From Platanthera guangdongensis (taxonomy: Eukaryota; Streptophyta; Magnoliopsida; Asparagales; Orchidaceae), in NCBI GenBank assembly GCA_039583875.1, contig CM077147.1, positions 158,366,821 to 158,430,820 on the forward strand: a stretch of 64,000 bases of DNA, written 5' to 3'. Below the pieces are notes generated by a model. That model was given only the letters and a program-made list of their open reading frames with translations, was not told where the DNA came from and did no database searches. Both the position numbers and the translations under genes were made by a program. Numbering within the stretch: the first letter of the stretch is position 1; each line of letters begins with the position of its first letter. This document shows positions 21,928 to 33,538 of the stretch, in pieces.

Positions 21928-24023
21928 ATGGAACAGAACAAATATTATGCAAGCACCAGACCTCCAGTATGCAATCTAAATAAGGCAAGAATTAAGTTAT
22001 ATATGAACTCTATTGATGAGGATATCTACAATTCCATTATGATAGGTCCTCCTCAACCATCTACCTCTACAGCAACATCCAGCACAAATGCAGTTCCACC
22101 ACCTGAGTGGACTGATGCCCAGAAGAAAGCTAAAGTTGTTGATGCTAAATCCATGAATATTCTGGCCCAAACAATGTCAGATGACATATTCCAGAAAGTG
22201 GCTGAATGCACATCAGCCAAGGCCATCTAGGATTCTCTAAATCAAATGGTGGCTGGATCTGCTGATGAAAGAAAAGACAGGAGATCCAACCTCATATCAC
22301 AATATGAGAACTTCAAGAAGGAGGATGCAGAATCAGTTGCAGATATGTACAATAGACTGAGCTCAATCATCAATGAACTAAAGACATTGGACAAGGACAT
22401 CACCCTCACTGAGGTGAATGACAAAATCCTTATGTGCTTCCCAAGCTCATGGGATTCAAGGATCTGGCCAATCAAGGAGGCCAGGAGCCTAAATGAGATT
22501 TCCACAGAATCTCTTTTAGGAAAGCTCAAGTCTTATGAGCAGCTAATCAAATTCAGAAAGCAGCTGAGCAGAGAACACCTCCACCAGCAAGTAAGGAGCA
22601 CAACATAGCTTTTAAAGCTGTTGAAGAAACAGAAGCCTCAACTATGAATGAAGAGCTGATGAGTCTCTTTGCCAAGAGATTCTATAAAATGGCAAGGAAG
22701 GATTTCAGAAGAAAGTCATCCAGGCTGGATGACAAGCCAAGGTATGACAAAACACCCATTAAAGAAGTGGTTTGCTTTGGCTGCAGAAAACCTAGACACT
22801 TCATCTCAGAGTGTCCAGAAAATCAAAAGAAGGAAAAGAGAAGAGAGAAGGATTCTAGAAGACAGCAAAGCAGCAAGCCTTCTTCCAGCAAATACAAGAA
22901 GAAGGAGAAAGGCTTTATAGCTGAATCCTGGAGTGAAACTGAGGATGAATCCAGATCCTCCAGCTCTAGTGAAGAAGAAGAAGAGGCAAGGGCCAAAGAA
23001 GTATGCCTCATGGCCATTGATGCCTCCATGAGTCATTCAGATGAAGAAGATTCTGATAGTGAAGGAGCTTTTGAATTAGAAGCTGATCAGGTATTATCCT
23101 CTTTTGATTATAGTTCTGATACTTTTAAAATTGAATTTAAAACCATGTGCATTGATTTAATAAATTCTGAAAAAGAAATCAAAGTACTTAGGGAAAAACT
23201 AGCTAGTCAAGAGATGGTGAAATCTGAAAACACCAAGCTAAAAGATGAACTTACACTAGCTAATGAAAAAATTATTCTATTAAAAACTGAGTTATGTGAG
23301 GCCAAACAACTTGAGGAATCTCTCAATGGGAGAAGCCTTAAGCCGATGGACATCACAAGCACAGTTAATGCCAGACTAAATGGCAAGCTGGGCTTGGGTG
23401 CTTCATCAAGTTTACCCCCCATTCTCAATAAAAACATTTTAACAACCCCCATAAAATTTTTTTCTGCTAAGGGCAAAGAAATAACAACCATTAAACAAAC
23501 CATAGAAGAAATGCCCAACTTAAAAGGTCAAAATAACAGAAACCAGAAGACAAGTAAAAACAAAGTTCAGAAGATTTCGTCAAACTCAGATCGACGAAAT
23601 ATGGCTAGTTCGTCGAACTCAAGTCAACGAATGATGAACGCAAATTTATATAATAATCATTCGTCTTACTGCGATCGACGAACTGTGTATGGTTCGTCGA
23701 GCTGAGATCGACGAACTTGGGGCACAGAAAATGACTATGTTCATTCTCTGAGCAGAGATCGACGATCTCATCCCATTTCGTCGAACTTTGGTCGACGAAC
23801 TCACAACAATTCGTCGAACCCAGACAGACTTAAGAAAAATTATAATTATAACACCAACTCCAATCAAACTAAGAAACCATTTAACCCACTTGCAGATTGG
23901 ATAATACCTCCTAGAAGATATCATCCATTAGGATATAAATCACAACCTGAGTATTCTGTGATTTCAAGCTTTTCCAATCAACAATATAAAGGACCCAAGG
24001 TAACCTGGGTCAAGAACAACTAA
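21928..24023 (+). pseudogene. gag: Element C gag, broken
   Basis: Starts ATG at 21928 (MEQNKYYASTRPP). A segment just after the N-terminal block is deleted relative to family A (CNLNKARIKLYM lacks the SKFALWK part). Lesions are TAG at 22228-22230, a frameshift between 22560 and 22644, and TGA at 23703-23705, which arises inside a palindromic module. The CX2CX4HX4C knuckle (22773-22814) keeps all ligands. An acidic Ser/Glu region and a coiled-coil follow. The frame then stays open through the module-encoded SSN/DRR tail to the natural TAA at 24021-24023. Gag is the particle protein. Confidence 0.88.
23570..23822 (+). repeat. Palindromic modules coding the gag tail of element C
   Basis: Five to six 21-bp modules of the form TCGTCRA, 7 nt, TCGACGA (some arms mutated) read in frame as SSNSDRR, SSNSSQR and similar. 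The copy at about 23694 carries TGA in its 7-nt loop, producing the stop. Confidence 0.85.
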
Positions 24024-24051
24024 CTATTTTAATTGTAGGAAAAGGGTTGTC

Positions 24052-27000
24052 CAGTGATTAATCAAACATGGTACTGGACAGTGGTTGTTCCAAGTACATG
24101 ACTGGCAGCAAGGACAACTTACACAATTATAAGTCCAAGGTGGGACCAAAGGTTATCTTTGGTGACTCAAAGTGTGGCCAGTCTGAAGGCTGTGGAGAAG
24201 TAAGGATTGGAGCAGTCACATTCAAGAAGGTGACTTATGTAAAAGGACTCAAGCATAACCTCATCTCAATAAGCCAATTATGTGATGAAGGTTATCAGGT
24301 ACATTTCAATTCAAAAATTTGTATTATTTCTAACAAAGAAAAACAAAATGTTTTAATTGGAAATAGACAAGGAAACATTTATTTAGTTGATTTTCATTCT
24401 GGCAATTCAGATATTGTTTTGCTTAATAAAGTTTGCAATCCAAATGAATTATGGCATAAAAGGCTAGGACATGTAAATATGAAAAACATTGCTAGGCTAT
24501 CTAAAGACAACCTTGTGAGAGGTTTACCTTCTAGTCCCTACAAGAAGGAAGGCCTTTGCATGGCTTGTAAACTAGACAAGCAAACTAAATCTAGTTTTAA
24601 ATCAATTAATAAAAGTGATTCACCTAGGATCTTGTACTTGCTACACATGGATCTCTTTGGACCCATTGTTGTACAAAGCCTAGGAGGGAAATCCTACACT
24701 CTAGTCATTGTAGATGACTTCTCAAGATTCACTTGGGTGTTCTTTCTGAGATCTAAGTCAGATACCTTTAAAGTTCTTACATATTTTCTCAGGACCATAC
24801 AGATTGAGTACTCTACTCATGTTGCATTGATCAGAAGTGATCATGGTACAGAGTTTGAGTCTCTTCTTATGCATGAGTTCTGTGAGAAGGAAGGTATCAG
24901 GCACTGCTTCTCAGCTCCTAGAACTCCCCAACAAAATAGGGTAGCTGAAAGGAAGAATAGAACCATGATTGAGGCTGCAGGCACATTACTTGCAGATGCT
25001 TATATGTCACTATCCTTTTGAGCGGCTGTAAGCACAGCAAATTATGTACTGAACAGAAGTTTGATACATAAACTTAAGAATAGGACTCCCTATGAATTAC
25101 TTAAAGGGAAGAAACCTAAAATCACCTATTTTAAAGTGTTTGGATGTGTATGTTATATACATAATAATAACAAGAAATACATTAGAAAGTTTGAAGCTAA
25201 GGCTGAAGAGGGAATTTTTCTAGCATATTCCCAAGTAAGCAAAGCTTATAGGGTATTTAACAAATCCACTTTGAAAATTAAAGAATTTATTCATGTTACC
25301 TTTGATGAAACTAACATGTCTTATAAGGAGAAAGAGATTTCTACCAGTAATCCTTTCCAGGTACCTCACTTGTGTGAGAAATTGGATGGACTAAACCTCA
25401 CCCAAGAGGCTCCAACACATCCTTCTCCACAAGTTGATGAAGGCAGTGAAGAAGAATCTTTGGAAGAAGTTGAACCTCATTCAACAGCAAACATAATTCC
25501 ACAAGAGGAATTAAATCCAAATATTGTTGTTGAACCAACTCCACCCACTAATCTTGTCACACTAAGGGATCACCGTAGATCCCAAGTGATTGGAGACATA
25601 ACAGTAAGTGTACAGACAAGGCATCAACTCAAACAAGATGTGATGCATGCCTATTTTCTCTCTCAAGTTGAACCTCAATCCATAACAGATGCTGAGTAAG
25701 ATCCCCACTGGATCATTGCAATGCAAGAGGAACTCAACCAGTTTGAGAGATGTAGAGTTTGGGATTTGGTTCCAAGACCCAAAGACTACCAGTCATTGGA
25801 ACCAAATGGGTATATAAAAACAAACTAGATGCCCTAGGTGCAATTGTGAGGAACAAGGCTAGGCTTGTTGCTCAAGGATATAGGCAAGAAGAAGGCATAT
25901 ACTATGATCAAACCTTTCACCAGTTGCAAGGTTAGAGGCAATCAGAATCTTTCTTGGCTATGTTGCCTACAAGAAGTTCAAGGTATATCAGATGGATGTA
26001 AAGAGTGCTTTCCTGAATGGAGTACTAAAAGAAGAGGTTTATGTTGAACAACTTCCAGGTTTTGTCTCTCCAACCCATCCTTCTTATGTATTCAGATTGC
26101 ATAAAGCCCTTTATGGTCTAAAGCAAGCTCCAAGAGCTCGGTATGAGACCTTAGCTAGCTTTCTGATAGAGCATGAATTCACTAGAGGCATAGTAGATAA
26201 AATATTATTCACTAGGCACCATAAGGATAAAATCTTGTTAGTACAAATTTATGTGGATGACATCATATTTGGGTCTACTGATTCTAAACTATGCAAGAGG
26301 TTTTCTAACCTCATGCATTCTAAGTTTGAGATAAGTAGCATGGGTGAGCTCTCCTAATTCCTTGGTCTCCAAGTGAAGCAGCTACCTGATGGCATCTTCA
26401 TCTCCCAGGCTAAGTATGCTAAAGAGCTTATTAAGAAGTTTGGGATGGCTGATGCCTCAGCAAAGAAAACACCTATGGCTACTAATGCTGTAATAGATTC
26501 TGATCCACATGAGAAACCTGTTGACCAGAAGTTATATAGAGGCATTGTTGGGTCCCTATTATATCTTACAGCTAGCAGACCTGATATCATGTTTGCCACA
26601 AGCCTTTGTGCTAGGTTCCAAGTGAACCCTAAAGAATCTCACCTAATTTTTCTAAAAAGAATTTTAAGATATATAAAGAGTTGTCCTAGTCTAGGCCTTT
26701 GGTATCCTACTGAGTCAGAATTTGATTTAGTTGGATATTCAGATGCTGACTTTGCTGGATGCAGGGTAGATAGGAAAAGTACCTCAGGAACTTGCCAGTT
26801 CCTTGGTATGAGACTAGTGTCTTGGTTCTGTAAGAAAAAATTATTTGTGTCCACATCAACTGCTGAAGCAAAATACATTACAGCTGGCAGTTGCTATTCA
26901 CAGATGTTATGGATTCAGAATCAACTCTTGGACTATGGTTTCAACTTAAATAATTCAACTCTACTATGTGATAACACAAGTGCTATATCCATAGCACAGA

Positions 27001-27203
27001 ATCCAGTCCATCACAGTAGGACTAAGCATATAGACATTAGGCATCATTTCATTAGAGAGTGTGTAGACAAAAACAAAATTAAACTTGTCTATATCTACAA
27101 TGATTTACAAAGAGCTGATATTTTCACAAAACCCTTGGATGAAAGAAATCACTTGTTCTTTATAAATCAGCTTGGAATGATCAATGGAGAAGCCTTAGTT
27201 TAA
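24052..27203 (+). pseudogene. pol: Element C copia pol: PR, IN, RT, RNase H
   Basis: Protease LDSGCSKYMTG (24071 on; a one-base deletion just before it relative to A), GAG-pre-integrase (WHKRLGH...CMACK), integrase core with Asp in HMDLFGP, Asp in IRSDHGTEF and Glu in VAERKNRT, then the RT block with [11 protein letters not shown] (26249-26281) and RNase H with SDADFAGC, the STAEAKYI segment and the C-terminal RTKHIDIRHHF. Lesions: TGA 25019-25021, TAA 25697-25699, several frameshifts between 25780 and 25992, and TAA 26355-26357. Natural end TAA 27201-27203. IN before RT is the copia order. Confidence 0.92.
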
Positions 27204-27262
27204 TTTCTGTCTGCACTCGATGAATTTGCCAAAGTTCGTCGAACGGAGCTCGACGAACTGGG
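27204..27262 (+). other. Start of element C pol-ORF3 spacer, with palindrome
   Basis: It contains a perfect 21-bp module (TCGTCGA, 7 nt, TCGACGA) ending at about 27256. The last five bases, CTGGG (27258-27262), are the left target duplication of element B. The spacer continues at 52402. Confidence 0.85.
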
Positions 27263-27407
27263 TGTTGGGTACATTGGTTTAAATGTACCTGATTTGAAGA
27301 AGCCTCACCCTACTCAATGATATACATCAAAATGTATTTGATGTATTTTGAGTTGCCTTGTGCAGGTTAAGTATTTGCAGGGAAAGATGAAAAGTTTCTA
27401 AGTCCAT

Positions 27408-28290
27408 GTGTCGACACCCAGGAGCAAAGTGTCGACACTTAAGAAGACTTGTGTCGACACCCAGGCAAGCAGTGTCGACACTTGGAGTAATTGTGTCGAC
27501 ACCAGGGATGCAGACTCGACACCAGACAGAAAGTGTCGACACATGAAGGAGCTGTGTCGACACTCAATGAAGAAAAGTCCAGTGAAGCAGTGTCGACACT
27601 TAGAAGCAGTGTCGGCACCCAGAGGAACTGTGTCTACATCAGAAAGTGTCGACACTTGGAGGCTGTGGCGACAATCAGCAAAAGTCAGCAGAGTCTAAGT
27701 ATAAGTGTCGACATAATGAACAATGTGTCAACACACAGCAGAAGACTCAGCTCATGAAGAAAGTGTCGACACAATGAAGAATGTGTCGACACACAGCAGA
27801 AGACTCAACACATGAAGAAAGTGTCGACACTAGGATGCTGTGTCGACACTCAGCAAAGTTCAACAAAAATTCTAAGTCCAAGTGTCGACACAAATGAAGA
27901 TGTGTCGACACTCAGTCAAAGTCTCAATAAAAGAAGAATGTGTTGACACAAGGAGCTGTGTCGACACTCAGCAAGTATCAACACAGAAGGCATGTGTCGA
28001 CACCAAGAAGATGTGTCGACACTGAACAAGTTCAACACATGAAGATGTGTCGACACAAAGGAGTTGTGTCGACACTTACAAGAATTCAACTAAGTGCTGA
28101 AGAACAAGAAGTTGTGTCGACACAGAATATCAGTGTCGACACATGATGAAGAAACTGTGTCGAGAAGCAAATTCTACAACATAAGGAGTTGTGTCGACAC
28201 CTTGAAGGCAAGTGTCGAAACTTAGTTTACTTGTGTCGACACTTGGTCTATAAGTGTCGACACTTAAAGACAGACTGTCTCGACACTTTC
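27408..28290 (+). repeat. GTGTCGACAC palindrome array, 5' LTR of B
   Basis: I count about 25 perfect copies of the 10-bp palindrome and several one-base variants (GTGTCAACAC, GTGTTGACAC, GTGTCGGCAC) in about 880 bases. Spacing is irregular (roughly 13 to 50 bases), so this is not a simple tandem repeat. Frames rich in CRH and VST codons across it are artefacts. Confidence 0.95.
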
Positions 28291-28420
28291 AGACAGTTAC
28301 AAATATTTCAAGAAGTGACTGGATGACATGACAGCTGCCATTCTAGCCGGTCTACTGCAACTGTCAGAGATGTCAGAAAGCTGTTAGGAACCGGATCAGC
28401 CGGTCTCCATGAAGAAGGCC

Positions 28421-28428
28421 TATATAAA
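28421..28428 (+). promoter_or_regulatory. Putative TATA box, element B 5' LTR
   Basis: TATATAAA in GGCCTATATAAAGGC, just downstream of the palindrome array and of the CCGGATCAGCCGG dyad. The same arrangement occurs in the LTR at 12472-13894. Confidence 0.65.
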
Positions 28429-28829
28429 GGCTTATGCTGTCAACAAAAAAAAAATAATCAAGAGATTGAAAAATAGAAGAAGATCTAGCAATTCATTGAA
28501 TAATCATTTCAAGTAAAGATCTAAGTAGTTGGAGAGAGAGAGCTCCTTCCAAGAACATAGCCGTTGGAACTAGGCTGTGAAGAAGGGTTCAGACCTAGTT
28601 CTGAATCTTAAGTTGCAGTGATTGAAGAGCAGCTGCAGAGAATCAATCCTATTGTGTTCTACATTCAAGAAGCTTTGAAGAAAGCCAAGTGAGATTGTTC
28701 TCAGCAGAGTTCATTCAAGAACTCATCAAGAACCTATCAACTCATCTCTCTATTCAGAGTTGTAGGTATATACACTTTGTATTTTAAATTTCTTGTAGGA
28801 TCCTTAGGGATCTGAGTTGTAAGCCTGTA

Positions 28830-28960
28830 ATTATAAAGGCTGAGTGGTAGGGCATGTGTGCCTGAGTGTAGGAGATCTGTTTCTCTGATTGTAGGCCTGT
28901 TGTGGCTGAGTGTAGGCCTTGTGGCTGAGTGTAGGCCTTGTGGCTGAGTGTAGGTCTTTG
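28830..28960 (+). repeat. GGCTGAGTGTAGG short tandem motifs in B LTR leader
   Basis: Six to eight copies of a GAGTGTAGGCCTTGTGGCT-like unit of 18-20 bp. The LTR at 12472-13894 has GAGGTAGGGCT-like units at the same place, so this is an ancestral part of the family-B LTR. Confidence 0.7.
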
Positions 28961-29304
28961 AAGAAGACTGAGTTGTAGGGCCTTGGGCCTGAGCTGTAGG
29001 AACCTGTTTTGGGGTTCTGAGTGTAAGATATGAGGATCTGAGATAGTGGAGGAGTTTGGCCAAATCTAGTACACTACTAGATAGGCGAAGGGGGAAAGTG
29101 GATGTACCCAAACCTTGGGGAACCACTATAAATCTGTGTGTTCACTGTGTGCATGTTTGATTCTGTGATTACTGATTGATTGCTGTGAAGAATTAGTTAT
29201 AACTCTGTAATATAATCTGAATTCTGCCTAAAAAGTTAAAAAGATTTAAGTCACCTATTCACCCCCCCCCCCCCTCTAGGTGATTAGGTACAATATCTTT
29301 CAAG

Positions 29305-29320
29305 TGGTATCAGAGGGAGG
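29305..29320 (+). other. Element B primer binding site
   Basis: TGGTATCAGAGGGAGG, two bases after the LTR end; the initiator tRNA-Met type. Confidence 0.92.
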
Positions 29321-29407
29321 TTACTCAAAAAGGACTTAACTGTCTGAGTAGATCCTGTTGGCAGATTCATTATAAGTAAAGTGCAGAATCAAGAAAATCA
29401 AGAAACA

Positions 29408-31443
29408 TGGGTTCAACAGAGAATCATATGGAACTTGGATCCATGAAGTTACCCATTTGTAGAAAGAAATTTTTGGCATCTGGAAAGAAAGGGTGAGACT
29501 GTTTATGGAAGCCTCAGACCCTAGAATTTACATCACAGTTAAAGAAGGGTCATATGTGTCTATGAAGGTTTCAGTCCTGGATGCAAATCAGAGAACACCT
29601 AAGGACTTCTCTAAAATGACAAAAGATGAGATAATTCTAGCCACAATGGACAAGAGAGCTCAGAATATCATTGTGAGTGCCATAGATTATGCTACCTTTC
29701 AGAACTTGATACACTGTAAGACATCTAAGGAGATGTGGGATACTCTTATAGTGTACATGGAGGGTTCAGAAGAAGTGAGACAGGACAAAAAAGTCATTGT
29801 TAAAACAGGAATATGAAAGTTTCAGGCAAGGTAGGTCTGATAGCATAACGGAATGCTATAAGAAGTTCTATAGGATTGTCAATGAGCTAATGTCCTATGG
29901 AAGAGAATTCAGTAATTATGAGCTAAATGATAAGTTCTTGAGGTGCCTAACAAAGGACTGGGACACCAAGATCTGTGTCATAAGGGAAATGGCAAAGTTA
30001 GCAGATATCCCTCCTCCAACACTGTTTGGAAAACTGCTATCCTATAAGATGCAGTTGATGGTAAGGAAAGAAGAAGAGAAAACTACTAGAATTGAGAATA
30101 AGGAAAGGACAGTGGCATTCAAGACAGAAGCCACCAGAAAATACAGAAGTAAGTCACCATCTCCACTTCCAAAAGTGGCTGAGACTAAGTCAAATGATTC
30201 AGAAAGCAGAAAGTCTGAAAGCAGTGAAAGTGATGAGGATTTTGCAGCATTCACAAGACACTTTCAGAAGTTTCTAAAGAAGAAACAGTGGAGGTCAAAG
30301 CCATCCACTTCACAGGGAAAAGATGACTATTATAAGAACAAGAAGTCATCAAAGAAAGACAGGAAAAAGACCAAGTCAAGCAAAGCAACTTTATCAAAAA
30401 TTGTTTGCTATTGTTGTAACAGACAAGGACATGTTATTGCTTACTGTCCTGAGAAAAGGAAAGAGTCTAATGATAAGAAAAAGACTCAATTCAAGGGAAA
30501 GAAGAAAAGGTCTTTTGTTGCCAAGAAGGACAAAGGCTTGTCAGACATGTCTTCTTCAGAAACTGAGTCAGAAGCTGAAGCATACATATGACTATTTGCT
30601 GAAGAAGAGGAAGAAGAGTTCATCCAGATAATGAACTCTATATATGAGCAAGAGGACATCCAGTGCAAAGGACTGATGGCCTTAACAGAAGGTGACAAAA
30701 TCCAGGAGCAGCCAGGACCTAGTAAGGTACAAAATTGTTCTTTAAGTTCAATTTCTAGTGCTAGTTCTGATTCAGTTACATCAGCATCAAATGATGCCAG
30801 TGGATCTGAATCAGAAGGGGATATTCATCAATTGATTGATGAATATAGAGTTCTGTTGCAAGCTTTTAAGAAGAGCAAGTCCCTAGCCAAGAGTCAGGCA
30901 AAGGAAATTGCTAGTCTCAAAGTTGCTGCAACTGATTTTGAGAAGATGATTGATCCAAAACTAAATGAAATAGCCAGACTGAAGCACATAACTGTGATTC
31001 AAATGGGGACTATAACATTTAAGAATGATCAAATCAGAAGTCTGGAGATTAGTCTTCAGAAGGAGAGAGACATTGTTGCAAGGTTTTCTAAACCTAAGTC
31101 TGTTCTACCTTTGATTGATGAGTTTATACCTCACAAGGGTAAAACTTGATTGGGGTTTACTAACCCTGCTAGGACTGTCAAGTCCAAGTCTAAGGGCAAA
31201 GCCCCAGCTCTCAACAAGCCAGCTGTAGATAAAACAGCTAGGGATATACCTAAGCAAAGGTACAATAGGTTTGAGTGCTGGTGCTGTGGCAAAGTAGGCC
31301 ACTTTGCCATAGACTGTTGGCATAATACAAATGCCAAGTTGAGTAGCAAACTGCCTGTTGGAAGACCTGCAGGTAGCTTTGTTAAGAGGCAAACTAACCA
31401 GCACCAAGGACCCAAGAATTCTTTGGGTTCTAAGGTCAACTAA
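29408..31443 (+). pseudogene. gag: Element B gag with two CCHC knuckles, broken
   Basis: Probable start ATG 29408-29410 (MGSTENHMELGSM). A frameshift near 29490 and another near 29800 precede the main frame (29797 on), which is further cut by TGA 30589-30591 and TGA 31147-31149. The N-terminal capsid-like region includes KEMWDTL and the YKKFYRIVNEL...LRCL block. Two CX2CX4HX4C knuckles are present and intact: CYCCNRQGHVIAYC (30406-30447) and CWCCGKVGHFAIDC (31276-31317), separated by an acidic and coiled-coil segment. Families A and C have only the first and lack the second. The natural stop is TAA 31441-31443, in the same frame as pol. Confidence 0.87.
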
Positions 31444-31854
31444 TCTGTTTTGCAGGTAAGTCCAAGTGGCCATGCCCCAATATGGTACTTGGACAGTGGA
31501 TGTTCCAGGCACATGACTGGAACTAGGGGATTGTTAAAGGACTACACACCTATCAAGGATGGTCCTAAAGTCACCTTTGGTGGTTCTGAAAAAGGAATTA
31601 TCAAGGGTTTTGGTAACATTTCTAGCACCCATATAACTATTACTCAAGTGACTTATGTTAAAGGTTTGAAACATAACCTTATTAGTATAAGTCAATTGAG
31701 TGATTTAGGATATGACATCTCATTTGTCAAATATGGTTGTCATATCAGGAGATCAAATGATCAAGAGATCATTTTGACTGGTTATAGAAAAAGAAATGTC
31801 TATTGCATTGACATTATGTGTGAAAATAATGGTTCTCTAGTGTGTCTTGTAGCT
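31444..31854 (+). pseudogene. pol: Element B pol, 5' part (protease), left of element A
   Basis: In the same frame as gag after the TAA at 31441. Contains TCTGTTTTGCAG and then the protease LDSGCSRHMTGTRG (about 31489-31530) and the VKGLKHNLISISQL segment shared by all copies. It is cut at 31854 by element A; the TAGCT at 31850-31854 is the left target duplication. The frame continues at 43997. Confidence 0.9.
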
Positions 31855-33378
31855 TGTAGGAACACCCTATTACTAATTTGGGTCAGGATCACTATGTCTC
31901 TAGGAACCTTTGCTTGACCTCCTGTATAGCTTAATAGGTCAATTAGAATTGAGTCTAAGGGTTAGAAGTCTAGGTTTGGAAGCTGCCCTGAAGACCAAGA
32001 TTTTCTGTCTGGAGACTAAGTCTGATCGACGAACTCAGCACGACGATTCGTCGAACTCCGATCGACGATCGTCTAGCTCAACTTCGACAGATCGTCGAAC
32101 TCCATTCGACGATCGCTGAGCTCAACTTCATAATATCGTCGAACTCCATTCGACGATCGGTGAGCTCAGGTCGACGATTTTGACTTTGCTTTGGAACTTT
32201 ATCTCTGAGCTCAGTTCGACGATCTTTGAGCTCAGATCGACGATATTTGGCTGCTGTGTGTTTCCAGATTGCTGAGCTCAGCTCGACGATAGCAGAGCTC
32301 AGTTCGACGATTTCAGACAACTTCCAGGATATTTCTTAATTCAAATTCAAATCAGTTAGGAGTTATTCTGCAATTAATTCAGAGATTTCCTAGCCGTTAT
32401 CATTCAATTCTGGACCAAGTTTCAAGGGATTTTTCAAGAAATGTATCTGTAGACTTTCCTCCAGAAGAGATTATGCAATTAAGGATGCAATTAATGCAGG
32501 CCAACGGCTATACTTGACAGAGAATGTTATTCCATTCGATACCAGAGAATAAAACACAGGGTTATTGAATATCTCAATACAGAACACACACAATACAGAG
32601 AGAGGATACAGATTATAGAGAAGCATTCAAAAATCTTCTGTCACAAAAGAATTCTGAAGAACACACATCCAAGGAGATCAAGCCTTCTCAAATCTTTAGA
32701 TCTCCTTAGTCTTCAAAGTGTTCAAGGCCAACATATTTCCAGACTCCAGACATTCAACATTTCAGCTATTGCTGAAATCATCTATTGCTGGAGTTCAATC
32801 TTTGAAGGCCTATCACCCTCAGCAAAGCTTTTCTTCCTGAAGATCTCAAGGATTCAGGGGGAGCTTTGACATCAACAATCCACATAGTCTTCTCAGTTGT
32901 TTGAGAAAGAGAAGACTTCCATCATTCTCTCACCCCCACTCTGTAAAGGGTTTCTCAAACTCCCTTCAAAAGTTTGAGCTTGGTTTTGAGCACCTTGTCA
33001 AAAGCTCATTGGTGGCAAGACACCTGATCAAAAAATCTGCTTTGGTTTTTGAGCACCTTATCAAAAGCTCATTGGTGCCCAGGACACCTGATCAACTCAT
33101 CCTGCAGTGGATTCCTACCTAGGGTGGTAGAAGAGTGGATGTACCCAAGTTTGGGGAACCACTATATTTCCTTGTGTCTTCTGGTTTTGCTTGTTTTCAT
33201 TTTTGTTTTTGGCCTTGATTTTTTTGTGCTTAGCTTTTGTTTTACCTAGTGCTGTGATTAGTTTTATTTGTTGCTTCCCTGCTCACTCTTATTACAATAG
33301 TTGTTGTAAAAAGTTTTAAAAGCACGATATACTCTATTCACCCCCCTCTAGAGTATATCAGATCTAACTGCTCTTTCA
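31855..33378 (+). repeat. Element A 5' LTR
   Basis: Starts TGTAGGAACACCC (TGTTGG in the 3' LTR) and ends CTCTTTCA. Contains the palindrome cluster (32021-32312), two AAAGCTCATTGGTG segments (near 33000 and 33065), the conserved hairpin (33135-33167) and ATTCACCCCCCTCTAG (about 33338-33353). Confidence 0.95.
32021..32312 (+). repeat. 21-bp palindromic module cluster, 5' LTR of A
   Basis: About twelve arms forming at least five modules with TCGTCGA, 7 nt, TCGACGA symmetry, linked by GAGCTCA segments. The 3' copy (42628-42917) has the same sites with several CpG-type changes. Confidence 0.92.
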
Positions 33379-33380
33379 AT

Positions 33381-33396
33381 TGGTATCAGAGGGAGG
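33381..33396 (+). other. Element A primer binding site
   Basis: TGGTATCAGAGGGAGG, two bases after the LTR end, identical to the sites of elements B and D. Confidence 0.93.
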
Positions 33397-33538
33397 TTGG
33401 TTAAAAATACCACATCTTCCAGGTTGGTTAAACATACCATACCTGATTGGTTGTACAGGCTAACACCTGAACCCAAAGATCCCAAGCTAGATCTGCTTTT
33501 CTTTAGTATTTTATTATTAGATTTTGTTTTCTCAAATC

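Larger units (their letters stand above)
27263..29302 (+). repeat. Element B 5' LTR
   Basis: Starts TGTTGGGTACATTGG and ends CTTTCA. Layout: short unique part, palindrome cluster (27408-28290), ACCGGATCAGCCGGT dyad, TATA box (28421-28428), leader, repeated GGCTGAGTGTAGG motifs (28830-28960), conserved hairpin (29099-29132) and the ATTCACCCC...CTAGG tract. The two LTRs differ at 50 or more positions by eye, with a divergent patch after the TATA box. Confidence 0.94.

Noticed and set aside
27408..28290. Repeats with regular-looking short units suggestive of a CRISPR array
   Set aside because: The unit is a 10-bp palindrome with irregular spacing inside a plant LTR. There is no 25-40 base repeat, no uniform spacer and no cas-like gene.
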